The notes beneath the pieces were generated by a model. The model saw nothing but the letters and a program-made list of their open reading frames with translations. It had not been told where the DNA came from and ran no database searches. DNA of 64,000 bases from Chytriomyces cf. hyalinus JEL632 (Eukaryota > Chytridiomycota > Chytridiomycetes > Chytridiales > Chytriomycetaceae). The stretch covers positions 179,131-243,130 of the forward strand of contig JAIWWG010000057.1 of NCBI GenBank assembly GCA_025435555.1, read 5' to 3'. Position numbers and translations under genes: made by a program. Of the stretch, positions 1 to 11,314 are shown piece by piece (the stretch's first letter is position 1; each line of letters begins with the position of its first letter).

Positions 1-1380
1 ATCAGGATAAGAAATTTGTTAACTGTGTGAATGACGCACTTGCAAGTGTCGTCAATCTGAATGCTCAGAGCCCGGAATACTTGAGTTTATTCATTGATGA
101 GAACCTGAAAAAGGGTGGACAAAAAGGGGTGAGTAATTTTTATTGAAGCATTTACATCGGCACTGTCTTAATTACTGCATTTCAGAAATACGAAGCAGAT
201 GTTGACGCTATTCTTGACAACACTATCACACTGTTTCGACTACTTGTGTACAAAGACGTGTTTGAGCGGTATTACAAACAGCATTTGGCAAGGCGGCTTT
301 TGTTTGGCAAGAGTCTGAGCGAGGATGCGGAAAAAGGTTTCATTGGTAAACTGAAGGTATGACAAGTTGCAGTGGCAGTCATAACTTCTGCAGCCTAATG
401 ACATGTTGCCAGATTGAATGCGGAAGCGCCTTCACCCAAAAACTTGAAGGAATGTTCACAGACATGAAAGTTTCTGAAGATGTCATGTCTTCGTTTAAAG
501 CGTTGCCATCGTCAGTCAGCAATAGTGACCAATCAGCAATAGACTTAAACGTCAAAGTTCTCACAACAACACTGTGGCCAACATTTCCAAACCACCCTGT
601 CACATACCCACCTCAGCTCCAGTCTCTTCTTAGTCGCTTCGAAACTTATTACATGAGCGCACGTCACAGCGGCAGAAAGTTGACCTGGCAGTCGACATTG
701 GGGAACATGGACCTGCGCGCGAATTTCCCGAAAGGCCGAAAAGAAATCAACGTTTCTCTGATTGGATCTATTCTCCTCTTATCGTGCTTCAACGAAGCTG
801 ATTCTTCAGAATCAGCGGCCGCCATCCCCTTCTCAACCATTGCAGATACAACGGGCATACCCGCCCCGGAACTAAAACGCGCACTGCAAAGTCTAAGTCT
901 CGGCAAACACAAGATACTCTTGAAAAGCAGTAAAGGAAAAGAGGTGGACGAAGATCGCGATACGTTCAAATTCAACCTCAGCTTCTCAAGTCCTTTGGCA
1001 AAAATCAAAATCCTTACAATCAGCGCAACGTCAAACGCCGCTTCTGCTTCAAGCAGCGAAGCGAACGCGGAGAGGGAGGGCACGTTTTCGAAAATTGAAG
1101 ATGAGCGCAAACACCAGATTGAAGCGGCAATTGTGCGGACCATGAAGAGCAGGAAACGAATGGATCATGCGAATCTGGTTGTTGAAGTGACGGAGCAGTT
1201 GAAGTCACGCTTTATGCCTCATCCGTCCATGATCAAGACAAGAATTGAAGGCTTGATTGAGCGAGACTATTTGGAAAGAGACTCAAAGGATCGGTTTGTG
1301 TTTTGGTTTTTGATACATTTGTGGACATCAACTCAACAATTCTTTCTTGGAACAGGCGAATGTACATGTACCTTGCTTGA
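1..1380 (+). CDS. CUL3: Cullin-3-like scaffold, 3' part (5' end outside window)
   Basis: Scaffold subunit of a CUL3-type RING ubiquitin ligase, which binds BTB adaptors at its N-terminus and RBX1 at its C-terminus. Exons read as <1-128, 186-356, 413-1293 and 1356-1380, with introns of 57, 56 and 62 nt, all GT-AG. The cullin-homology signature [18 protein letters not shown] and the following [17 protein letters not shown] match the CUL3 pattern. The C-terminal winged-helix segment [17 protein letters not shown] carries the expected neddylation lysine (IVRTMK). The last intron restores the canonical cullin tail RMYMYLA; reading straight through gives an unrelated hydrophobic tail. The N-terminal cullin repeats lie before base 1. 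CUL3 rather than another cullin is family-level inference. Confidence 0.93.
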
Positions 1381-1607
1381 TGATTTGAATTATTGTTTTG
1401 GAAACTTGCTCCCTTTTGCTTTGTGGTTGCTGCTTCTAATAAAATGATATGTAAACTAATGATCTCTCATCGACCATTGTCAAGGGGTACTTTATGGCTC
1501 ATAAATGGATTTTGGAAATAATAATGACGACGTCAAGGTATCTACTATAAACAGCAACGAAAAAATAACAAGAAAGCAAGCCATGTCCAGACTTTGCTCA
1601 GGGATAT

Positions 1608-4410
1608 TCACAACAATCCAAAGGCAATCGCAACTTTTAAATTAACATGGGCTGAGGCATCGAGATAGCCTTTCATTTCTTTGAACAAGCCCCGAGAGTC
1701 GCCTCCGGTCGTAACCGCAGCACTACCATTAACAGCGACAGTTGCATTCTTGGTTTGGAAAGTGTAAGAGTCCGTCACAGCAGAAGATCCAGACACATAG
1801 CACACCATTCGGCACCACACGTTCACTGCTGGTCTTTGATCCATGTACGGTGTATGTGGAGACAATTTCCGCCCACTGATACAAGAAGTCAGCATGGCAA
1901 CCCCTTCTATATATACAAAACAAAACAATCACTTACATGGATAACACAAGATCGTTTCCGCGCAAATTCTCCGCCTTCAAGTACCACAGGGATCCGGCGA
2001 AATGGGCAACCTCCGAATATAGTTTTTCGCCTGATTTCGACAAAAAGCCTCTCACTACCGGGCCTGTAAACTCGGCTCCAATTCGCATTGGAGGCAAGTC
2101 TTCAGATTCATGAGCAAACTCTTGTCCCATAAGTAATTGCATGAAACCGTGGTTTGGGTCATCCAAATCCAGTATGGCCTTGGGGCTTTTGCTATGGAGG
2201 CTTTTTTGCGACGGTTGCGCAACCCTAATGCGCGTTTCCAGATCGTGCTGCAGTCGGAAATGCCGGTCATATATGAACGACGGAACCAGTTTTTCCTCTC
2301 GGACTGTCAGGAGCTCTTCGGGGGTCATTTGCATGTACAATATCCCCTTTGAAACAAGAGTAATGGAATCGTCAACAACTGCGGTTGCAGAATTGTCCAC
2401 CACTGCAGCGCCGGTATGAACGATGGCATTGGTATCTTGGAAGGTTCGAATAAGCCCGCTCTTGCGACTTCCTTTTGTCTTTAGAGCTGGTAGACTGGCA
2501 CCTCTGTTCATTTCTGGAATCGCAAATTCAGATGCAAAATGTTCTGCTCGCGTAGAATCGGCAGGGGGTCGCACCGGAGAGAGACCAAGCTCAACAAGTG
2601 TGGCGTTATGCTGAGCAAAAAATTGGTCTCTTGTGGGAGGATCAAGCATGGACTTTCTTCGAATTCGACTGTCGGAACTTTTGCTATACTCCATGACTAA
2701 TTTTTGAGCCTGGTATGACTGGTTAGCAGCAACTGTGTTTGCATTTTCAACGACAAGGCTGCGATGTCTGACAGTATGATAGTTTGCCAAAGGACTCTCG
2801 TAAATCAGATTCCCATGGCCGCCGAATTGGGTCTGATGGTTCCATCGAGGAGATGTAGACACCGGGCTCTCGTAAAACTGACTGGCATGCTTCGAAACCC
2901 TGGCTGGACTTGTCGGCGGACTCTCGTATGCTATATCGGGGACCATACTTGCTCTTTTCAGCCTTGGTGAGCCATCTGCCGTCAGGACCAACCCGCTCGT
3001 TTCCGCAAACACGCTGGACCTGTGTCCGCGGGGACTATCCAATGAGAATTCACTGAATGTGCTGTGTCGATACATTGCTGCTTTTGAATGGCCAAGATAT
3101 GGGCTGTCTCCTTCCGCGCTCGTTTCACTGTAGGTACTTTGACGATTGTTGGCGGCCGATGTAGCATAACTGGCCCCCGAAATACGCGCACTTGCGCGTT
3201 TTCCACCTCCAGGAAGATATGCCAACTTTCCAAGAGACAAGACATTGGTGTTCAGTCCCAACACCTGATGGAAATATCCCGCGATCAATCATAAGGACTT
3301 TGCGAAAAGACAGAGGTGAGGACAGTTACCGAAGACGTGTACTCCCCAAAATTTGGGAAACGACCTTTCAAGACCGCCACCACAAACTGAAACCTCTCAA
3401 ACTCGCTTGCCACGAAGAGCAAATCACTCTGAACCAAACGATTGAACCAGGCAAAATCCATCTTTACAAAAGTTTTGGTTCGGAGCTTCCTATTACTGAC
3501 ACCTTCACGGCAAAGATAAGTCAGCGTGTTTCGAAGGAGATCGTTGCTTGGGTTTCCGTAATGATATCGTGACGCATACTCCAGGTACGCAAGTGAGTTG
3601 TTTGGTGAATATTCAATCCGAAGAATAAATGCATGGCAGATATTCACAAGGTCATCATCTTGAAATACGTAGGCAGTGGCAAGAGTCGAGAGGAGGTTAT
3701 CGTACGTCACTTGATCCGTGAAGTCTCCATACAATCTGGAAGTTTTCATTCATCAGTGGAGCTGCAACGCCTTCGAGCAATACAAAGAAGACATTTACCG
3801 TCGCAAAATCATCTGAATTGCTTCATTGGACACATTTGGATCCAGAACAGGGATCTCGAGGGTGTGGTGGGAAAGAAAAGACTGGCTCGATTCGGCAATC
3901 TTGCGTTCAAAGAATGGATTTGCAACAAGAACAAGACGATGCAGGTTATACATGGTTCCAAGTAGAATTATGCAAATGTCCGAAAAGAGAGATTCGTGAA
4001 GCCCGATTTTAAACAACTTGTCACAGAACACTTTCTGCAACTGCGCATTCGAGCTAGTGATCGGATGGCTAATTTGCCGAGCGTGAGTCATTGAAGAGTT
4101 TTTGGGAGTGGGCGAGGTGGGCCTAAAGATGTCAGTTGGACTTTCTGGCAATGCGCCGCTGTCATGATCGCTCGGTGGTGCAGCCGGCTGACGCTGTAAG
4201 GATGTGAATACGTCCGAGATGCTGAGGCTGACGCTGAGCCGATTTGCAATACTGTTTGATTTGGCCGTTGCTGGTTTGGCTGATGCTGGTTGGCCTTGGC
4301 TCACCCATTCGCGCTTTCTGAACAAAATCTGAATTTCCAATTTGGGCAGCCAAGCAAAAGCAAAGCACTCACAATAAACCAAGAATCTTGCGCTTGCCCA
4401 TCACCGCCAT
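1608..4410 (-). CDS. BTB-BACK domain protein, candidate CUL3 adaptor
   Basis: Exons on the minus strand: 4410-4373, 4317-3799, 3735-3330, 3264-1937 and 1875-1608 (852 aa). The frame closes exactly across introns of 55, 63, 65 and 61 nt. After a low-complexity N-terminus, residues about 110-215 form a BTB/POZ fold (LFSDICIILLGTMYNLHRLV, then EAIQMILRRLYGDF spanning a splice). A BACK-like helical region follows to about residue 300. The long middle part is Ser-rich with repeated YSETS/FAETS/YESP motifs and looks disordered. The C-terminus (FAGSLWYLKAENLRGND) is ordered but not recognised. It converges on the cullin-3 gene. The start is uncertain: MAVMGKRKIL at 4410 was chosen, but the frame stays open to an ATG at 4665. 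Confidence 0.8.
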
Positions 4411-4977
4411 GAGAGAGTCGTGGGTCCCCTCATCTGTCGCACGATACAGGTCAGCATGAAGACAATAAAGGGGAGACAGAACGCAAAGGAACGCACGGGA
4501 ATCGGGGCTTGTGGCACCATGTCCCTTTATCTTCGCGGAGCCCTCAACGACGGCGGAGTGAGGTCTGACTCTGTCGAGGAGGGAAGTGTGCCCGCGTGTG
4601 CCTCTGTCGATGAGCAGCAGCTGGAGCGTGTTGGCCCTGGCCCGCTTCGTGTCCATTTCAATCAAGGGTAAAGTAATTGCAAGTTGTATAATTGAATTTT
4701 AAGGAAAAGTTTGGTAACCTTTTATCCATGTCCTGACGGACCTTTCGTGTCAGTGTCCGATAAAGATCCCTTTATTCATGCGCGCTGCTCTCGAACGTTA
4801 AACGGTGCTTAGCCAGAGCTATGGCCTGCAGAGAGAGATGTTGTTGTCCGAACGGACTTGGATGGGGACAAATGGATATACAGGATCAAATGCGGGTGGA
4901 TAAACATTTAGACAGATATTTAAATGGATGCATGAAATGGATGCATAGATGGGCAGTTCGTTCTGCGGATGCAACGG
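4411..4977. other. Spacer with possible BTB-gene 5' extension
   Basis: No independent gene is evident. The minus strand stays open from 4665 into the first BTB exon, so up to 85 extra N-terminal residues are possible; their composition is not convincingly coding. The rest should hold the promoter of the BTB gene and the 3' end of the kinase transcript. Confidence 0.4.
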
Positions 4978-6139
4978 TCACAATTCGATCGACTGAACCC
5001 AGTCTAGCAGATCAACACCAGCTCTAGCCACTTCCGTGAACCAAGCATGCTCCAGCAGTTCCTCCAAAGTAATGCGATTTTTATGCTCTCGAACAAGACT
5101 GGCAAAATCAGTTCAGTTTTCAGTGCACGGAGAAAAAGAAATGCCCACCTTCGAGCAACGGCATCTTGGAAAGAAGGCGACGCGTATCCCACTGGGAAGG
5201 TTGGAAGGACACCCTCAAACAGAATGTTAAAGTGGTCAAACACTGACACCTTCTCCGTGAGTGCTTCTGGCCGCACCCAATCAATCAGCAGAAGACCCCA
5301 GTTCCACACATCCTTGCCGCCTCGTGGTGGGGATACTTCAGATAACTCTTCAGGAGCTGGTTTTAATTAAGTGAAAGCGTTATCGATAAATATCAGGGCA
5401 AGCGGAAAGCAACACTAACTTGGACTCGTGAACATTGCCGGCTTCCCAGTCCAATCGTTATACTCGTTCATACCTTTGTGATATAGGTAACATCCATGCA
5501 GTTGCTTGCATGTGATTGTGTCTGTTAATTTGATTTGACCGCGGCTGTTAACCAGCACGTTCGAGAGTTTCAAGTCTGGGATTGAGCGTTAGACATGGGG
5601 TCAAGTGCGCGATCCAACCGAGATGCGTCACTCACTTCCGTGGTATAATCCATGCGTGCGTAAATAAGCCAGACCTCGCAGGATGGAAACCGCAATCTTT
5701 GAAGTCACAGCCTCATCAGCAACTCGATTCTTCAATCGTATATCCCACAGTGAGCCGCGATCCATGTACTCCGAAAATATGGAAACACGGGAGTTTACGC
5801 CTTCGTACACAGAGCATAAACCGACTATCTGCGCCAAGTACTCGGATTGCAGTGGAGCCAGCTGTTTCACCTCCCGCTTGAACAGACGAAGCACTTTAAC
5901 TGGGTGGAGATCATCTGGGTGCTCGTAGCTGTAAAATATCTGAGGCGCGCTGAGTGGTGCGTTTGGGGCTGGGGAGGCTAAGCTACCTTTCCCCACAGAA
6001 CCCGTCCACTTGGCTGATGTCTCACTTTGCCCAGGTCATCCGGGTCATTCGTTGGTGTGAATGCTTCCAGCTCATCTCGCTTGAACTTGACGATCTCATA
6101 CTGTTGTTGAGTGACGGCCGCAACTTCATTGTTTTGCAT
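4978..6139 (-). CDS. MAP2K-like pseudokinase
   Basis: Exons 6139-5987, 5939-5636, 5575-5420, 5356-5149 and 5098-4978 give 313 aa, essentially only a kinase domain. Its layout follows MAP2K/STE7 kinases: a beta3-like lysine in HPVKVLRLF, an alpha-C glutamate in KREVKQL, hinge SEYMDRGSLWD, ILRGLAYLRTHGLYH, and the C-lobe signature VREHKNRITLEELLEHAWF. The catalytic loop reads HGNLKLSN instead of HRDLKxSN, and the DFG site reads DTI. Both catalytic aspartates are therefore altered or displaced, and no glycine-rich loop is recognisable (HQPSGRVLWG). This predicts a catalytically dead scaffold or regulator. The reading frame is intact with five clean introns-plus-exons, so it is not a decayed gene. 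The start codon lies only 27 bp beyond the stop of the upstream EXO-like gene. Confidence 0.85.
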
Positions 6140-6166
6140 GATCTTTATTGAGTCATGACAAGCACT

Positions 6167-7551
6167 CTATACTCTTCTTGTCGTGGGTTTCGCTTTACTC
6201 GGCGTAATCTGCGCCATGCACTGTATCAGCACAGGTGGGTGTGGGTTGTTTAAGTGCAGTGCGATTGACGACAAATCAAAGCCTACTTTCTGGTTCGCAT
6301 TGCTCCACAGCTTCTGCACCGTCCATTTTTTGCCCGTGGCGTCCGTAAGCTGCTCTTGGATCGTGTTGCACCTGCCCCGAACAGAGTGTCACAAAAAGAA
6401 CACGCGCAGTTGCTTCTGAATCATAAAAACACTTGCATATCCGCGATTTCACCGCCAGAATCAGATTCCGGCGCAAACCTTGTTTCATGCAAAACGGTAG
6501 GTAACAACTTCAAAGATACATTTTGAAAACGATGCTTACCAAGCCATCGGTTGCATGGGATCCACGCTCGTCACCAAACTCATTGCCGCGTCGGTTACTA
6601 CCTCTGCAACTTCATGAGAGCTTACGCTGCACAAGTTTTCAAACGCGCTTCCCATACCGCAGCCTTTAATGGAAAAAAATCAAACAGTGTTTTAACCCAT
6701 ACGTTTCTTCAAATTGAAGACAAAAGACAGAAACCTCCAGCACAAGATCCCGTTTGGTCTGGGATGACCGCATAATACAAGTACGGCGTGTTTGGAATGC
6801 CCAACTTCGTCACATTCACAGCCCCATGATATCCGCAAAAGTTTTCGCAAGACACAAGTCCTTGGAGCGACACTGACTTGCCCGGAGGCAGATAAATTGG
6901 ATAGTACGAGTTGCGGTTCGGACTGATTCGTTTCTGCTTGGCCAGCGTTCTGTGACAAATACAAAAATGGGGTTAGAGGTCCCTGAGTTCAAGCCACGAG
7001 TAAGGCCATCTTCGCGCTAACGTGAGATAGCTCTGAATCCCGTCATCTGTGTACGCTTTCTTTGCAAGCATTTTTGCGTCTGTTTCCACATACGATCCTT
7101 TCAACGTGCCGTAGCCAATCTTTCCGTCGGGACCGCTGTACTCTGAACCTGAGACAGACTTCGACTTCAACGAACGGAAAAAGAGCAACAACCAATTGAA
7201 GGGGACGGAAACTCAACTCAAAAAGTCCATATAAGGCGACTTGACCAGAAAAGCATGAAACGCGTTTATTCCCGATTGATTTGGGTTTTTCCCCAGAAAC
7301 AGTGTCGTGACTTCCAATCTATTAAGGACGGGTCCTCCATAGTACTTTAGTGTTGCTTTGGGATTTCTCGCAACAGCGCTGAGTCCTCGCAGTTTTCGCA
7401 CGATTCGAGCGACGTTGTTTATCGGAGTCTTGGGAGCTGTTGCTGTAATCGAGGCGGCCAGGCTTCTGAGCAGTTGTACCGGTGGTGGCGGTGCCGGAGC
7501 TGCACAGCAAAGCGTTGCCAGAAGGAGGTACAGGATGAGACGCGTGATCAT
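6167..7551 (-). CDS. Secreted EXORDIUM/PHI-1-like protein
   Basis: Seven exons (7551-7218, 7148-7022, 6949-6735, 6663-6540, 6478-6431, 6371-6287, 6220-6167) give 328 aa. A signal peptide (MITRLILYLLLATLCCAAPA) is followed by YYGGPVLNRLEVTTLFLGKN, which matches the start of the phosphate-induced protein 1/EXORDIUM family. Further family landmarks are GTLKGSYVE, ENFCGYHGAV, TPYLYYAVIPD, GSCAGGCGMGSAFENLCSVSSHE, DPMQPMAW and KKWTVQKLWSNANQK. The family is best known from plant cell-wall growth regulation; the molecular activity is unknown. Acceptor choice at 7148 is ambiguous (SSEY or KY). The splice that restores TVQKLWSN uses donor 6430, and alternatives give a wrong frame. It shares a 74 bp intergenic region with the divergent WD40 gene. 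Confidence 0.82.
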
Positions 7552-7625
7552 CGAAAGTTGTTGACAAACTGTTGGAAATAATTTTACCGTTGGATGAAAA
7601 TAAATTGAAAAATAAACTGAAAATA

Positions 7626-8829
7626 ATGGCCAAGCTCCACAGCAGCTTCAGGGGACATGCACAGCCCGTTCTCAGCCTCAGCTTCGGCAAGGAGAACGGA
7701 ATGATAGCGTCAGGGTCAGGCGATGGGGTTCTTCACTTGTTTGACATCAAGACCTCTCAGAGCGCATTCAAGTTCGCATTTGACGGCACGGATGAAGAGA
7801 ACGAGGTGGCTGCACTGGCATTCATACCTGGATCCCAAGTGAGAAACAATACCCGCAAACATGATCAGCTTTTAATCGACCATTTTAAAACCATGCCAGA
7901 ATCTTCTGGTTGCCAGCGGACAGGATGCATACCTTCTGGACCCACGATCAGACTCGAAACCCGTCTTAATGGCGAAAGCAGCTGACCAAATCAACAGTAT
8001 TGTCATCCCAACATCCCAGCCTTCCCCCAACACCGCTGTTTTCGCAGACGACGCTGGAGACATCTCGACAATCGATTTTCGGAAACTCGGCGGAAAACTG
8101 CTCAAAACATGGACCGCACACACCAACATCTGCATGCATGCTGCCTTTGGCGCTACTCCCTCTGACTTGTACTCTGGGGGATTTGATTACCACATCCATC
8201 GATGGGACATCTCGAACGGGGCCCGGCTTGATTCCATCAACGTCTCCATTCTGAGCTCCAACAAGGACCAAGCGAATCCCAACAGCGAAATCGAATCCAT
8301 CAACCCTCCCTTCGTTTATAACCTTGCAATGCACCCCTCTGCATCTTCCAATAAAATGGCTGCAGCTCTAGGGAATGGAAGCGTTGTCATTGTGCAACGG
8401 GATGCTGGCCCAAAGGCAAACAAAAAAAAGAAAACTCGGCCATGCATGGTGGATGCTGTAATGCCGGTACATTCTTGGAGTTGCACTGTGGTAGAGTTTT
8501 GGAGGAGTGAGTCTTTGGAGGCGGAAACGGCCGATGTTGTTATTTCTGGTGGGCTTGATGGATGCATTGGGGTGCTTGGGGTTCCTGGTTCGGCAGAACT
8601 GAATGAAAAGTCTCAAAATCAAACGGCATACCCACTGAAGGGGAAATATTCGGTCGGTCGGAAAGTGGATGGACTCATTTGTCTGGGAGAAGGGGCGAAT
8701 TTAGATGATGGTCGTGTCACGGTTCGGGTAGCGGTTGCGGGATGCGCAACAACCAAGAAACGTGACGCTGGCGCAGTTGATGTTTGGGATGTGCCTGTTA
8801 AGCGAGATGCAAGCTTCCGAGGAAGATAA
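7626..8829 (+). CDS. WD40-repeat protein, WDR53-like
   Basis: Exons 7626-7838 and 7900-8829 (61-nt intron) give 380 aa. WD-type repeats are visible from the start: FRGHAQPVLSLSF...IASGSGDGVLHLFDI, then VASGQDAYLLDP, VFADDAGDISTIDFRKLGG, WTAHTNICMHAAF...LYSGGFDYHIHRWDI and DVVISGGLDGCIGVLGV. Length and repeat spacing fit the WDR53 family, whose members are proposed DCAF-type substrate receptors; the assignment is from pattern memory only. Translation is started at MAKLHSSFRGH, although the frame is open to an ATG at 7572. The 3' end lies 30 bp from that of the convergent securin candidate. Confidence 0.8.
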
Positions 8830-8859
8830 ATTGCGTTCTTTATTTACGGATATGTGAGA

Positions 8860-9808
8860 CTAGAAAAGAAGAGAGTCAATAGGATCCAAGCGGGCAAAAG
8901 GGTCATCTGGGAGGCTGATATCGACTAACGACACGGAAGGTAAGATCAGATCATGAAGGGGAAAATAAACTGTATCAAGATAGCGACTCACAATTTTCAA
9001 GTTCTGGAAAGCAACTCAGGGGATCTGTGACGTCGCTCAATTCATCCAAATCGATTGCTGGGCGACGGTTTGGATACAGATCTTCCCATGTCGGTGCCAA
9101 AAAGGCTTTCAAATCCACCTCCACGCACTCATCATCGCGAAAACCTCCATTCAACGAAAAAAGATTACATGGGTGTCATTAAATGAAACAATGATTTCAT
9201 TACCTAAAGCAACAACGTCATGCATGGGTGCGTATTCGATATCTTGAACCATATCTTCCAGTGAAGGTTGGGATGATTCTTCCACCTGAGCAGTCACGCT
9301 CACAACTTCCATGGGAGTGTTTTTCATGGATAGAGATGGATTCGATGGAAGAATTGAGGACTGTCTTTGGACGCGTCTTCGATGAATCGGAGGTGTGATT
9401 TTGGAAGCTGTTGGAGGAACAAAATTCGGTTTTGCTTGAGCTGATTCGTTTTTGAAGGAGCTCAGATCCATAACAGGCTTGACATGGGAGAAAACATTCA
9501 TGTTTGCTTTGGCGACAGAGCCTTTTTGTGCCTGCGAAGGCGTGTTTGTCTTGTCCTTGAGGGCCAAGGCTGCGAGTCGCTTTGTGGCCGTGGCTGCGAT
9601 AACAGAGAGGAGAAGGAGTTGTGCAAGAGAATCACACTCGTCAGCACAGACAGGGAACTGGGACAAACTGGTTCTCACCCTTCACAGTCGCCGGCCCATT
9701 TCCAGCTCCGCGTTGCAAAAGGCCCTTCGCTCCGCCCACCTTCGCTGCCAATGGAGTGCTGCTCGCGTTTTCTTTGTCGAACGCGTGCGGAAGCACCTGC
9801 AAGTTCAT
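8860..9808 (-). CDS. Candidate securin (separase inhibitor)
   Basis: Exons 9808-9679, 9593-9204, 9144-8992 and 8924-8860 give 245 aa. Securins keep separase inactive until anaphase and are degraded by APC/C; their sequences diverge very fast. Seen here: a KEN box close to the N-terminus (FDKENASSTPLAAK), a basic, Ser/Thr-Pro-containing disordered middle (PIHRRRVQRQSS, MKNTPME), then DIEYAPMHDV, which resembles the [DE]-I-E-x-x-P separase-binding segment. An acidic hydrophobic C-terminus follows (LAPTWEDLYPN, ELENFDISLPDDPFARLD). No folded domain is recognised. No perfect destruction box was found; KRLAAL is off-register. Gene order of motifs (KEN, basic, IEYxP, acidic tail) is securin-like, but homology remains inference. 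Confidence 0.6.
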
Positions 9809-9924
9809 CGTTTGGGTTGGCGTCTGTTTCTGTTGTTTTTTTTAACCGCTTTATTTACATAAAATAAATATTTTACAGTTTTACGGACTTCTTTCTTTCT
9901 TCTTTGAATTGAGAAACCTCAGCC

Positions 9925-11258
9925 ATGGCAGTGAGTATCTGATGGCCTCCACAAAGTGAGAAACGCCAAGCTCAACAAACTGTCCGTCTTTTGAACAGAC
10001 ACGAGCCCCACCTCAAGGCTTCAGACCGCCACCGCCACCACCAACAGCGTCCAACAACTTCAATCGATCCAGAAATGCACCACCCAGCAACTACTACTCC
10101 TCTCAACAACAGACATCACAACTGCACCCGTCATTACCGCAAAGACCTGGCGCCTTCGATCTCCCATCAAGACCTGACTCACAATCCTATCACGCGGGAA
10201 ATCCGCTTCAACGACGCAAGAAGGATGCAGGCATCTCCTTCACACCGCTCCATCCAACTTTCTGTTCGCACTGCAATTTAGATTTTGGCACTGAAGCGAG
10301 TCTGAATCAACACACGAAGCTGAAGCACGTTGCTTGCAATTTCTGTCTGTTTCAAGCGGAGAGGGATGTGCTGGACGCGCATGTTCAAAGCATGCATCCT
10401 GGAAAGCTGTGAGGCTTTTTTTCTTTCTTTCTGCTTGTGTTGTTGAAAATGGCCCTGTTTTTTGTTTTTGATCGTGAGTTTCCTTCATTGTCCATTTTCC
10501 AGTATTCCGCGAACAAAGTCGAACGAAGATCCAGCCGAAATATCTGCTTGGATCGCAGCAAGGCGGTCCAAATACCCTACCGAAGCAAACATTGAAAAAA
10601 AAGTGTGTAACTTTTTTTTTTTTTTTTTTTGCTGATCTTACTCAAACGGCGAACCGGCCCATACCAGAAACAAGAAAAACAAGAAAAGCTGGGAAGCGGA
10701 ATGCTCGTGTCTACGAAACCAAAATCCTTGAAGCAAGGAGAAACGCTCACCCGCAACGTTCCCAATTCAACTTCCTCCAGTATCGAAAACTCCAGCAATA
10801 AAAAGCGATCTCGGAAAGATGGGAACTCAGATGGAGAAAGCAATGGAGAAATAGAAACGGATGCTGAAGATGACAGCGATGCTGAGCGGGTTGCAGCTCT
10901 GACTGGGGGTGCGCTTGGAGTGAATGATGGAACGCGATCAGATGGTTTGCGGAAGAAGAAACAGTTTCCATGCAAATATTTTGCGGCTGGGAAATGCAAG
11001 AACGGAGATTCATGTTCATTTATGCATGTCAAGGAAGCAGTGATTCTAAAGAAAGATAGGCCAGCATTAGGTGGTGGCAAGCGAAGGAACTTGAGGAGCA
11101 TGGTGAGAGTGACTCTATTTTTGGTGCTTCTGAAATCAAAGCTGATCTTTCGTTGGCAGTTGCTCGAGTCTCAAATTCGCCGACAAAACAATTTGATCTT
11201 GCAGTGCATTCGATTTATTGTTAAGGACGCCAGGTTCGGCGTTGCGCCAAAGCAGTAA
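9925..11258 (+). CDS. NUFIP1: NUFIP1/Rsa1-type snoRNP assembly factor
   Basis: Exons 9925-9930, 9999-10408, 10503-10602, 10668-11102 and 11160-11258 give 349 aa. The first exon is only ATG GCA. The protein has a Pro/Gln-rich N-terminus, a C2H2 finger pair (FCSHCNLDFGTEASLNQHTK and CNFC...HVQSMH), then the NUFIP signature IPRTKSNEDPAEISAWIAAR followed by RRSKYPTEANIEKK. It also has an acidic/basic linker, a CCCH finger (CKYFAAGKC-KNGDSC-SFMH) and a conserved tail, RRQNNLILQCIRFIVKD. NUFIP1/Rsa1 acts with R2TP/HSP90 in box C/D snoRNP assembly. The exon-3 acceptor after the poly-T tract was chosen because it continues IEKK into KQEKQEK. Confidence 0.88.
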
Positions 11259-11314
11259 AAAGTCAGGAATCTCAACTGTGCAAATTCTGTTTATTTCAAC
11301 TGTTTATTCTTGAT

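Noticed and set aside
1294-1447. Unspliced hydrophobic C-terminus of the cullin
   Set aside because: Splicing 1294-1355 restores the universally conserved cullin tail (MYMYLA), so the read-through tail is intronic.
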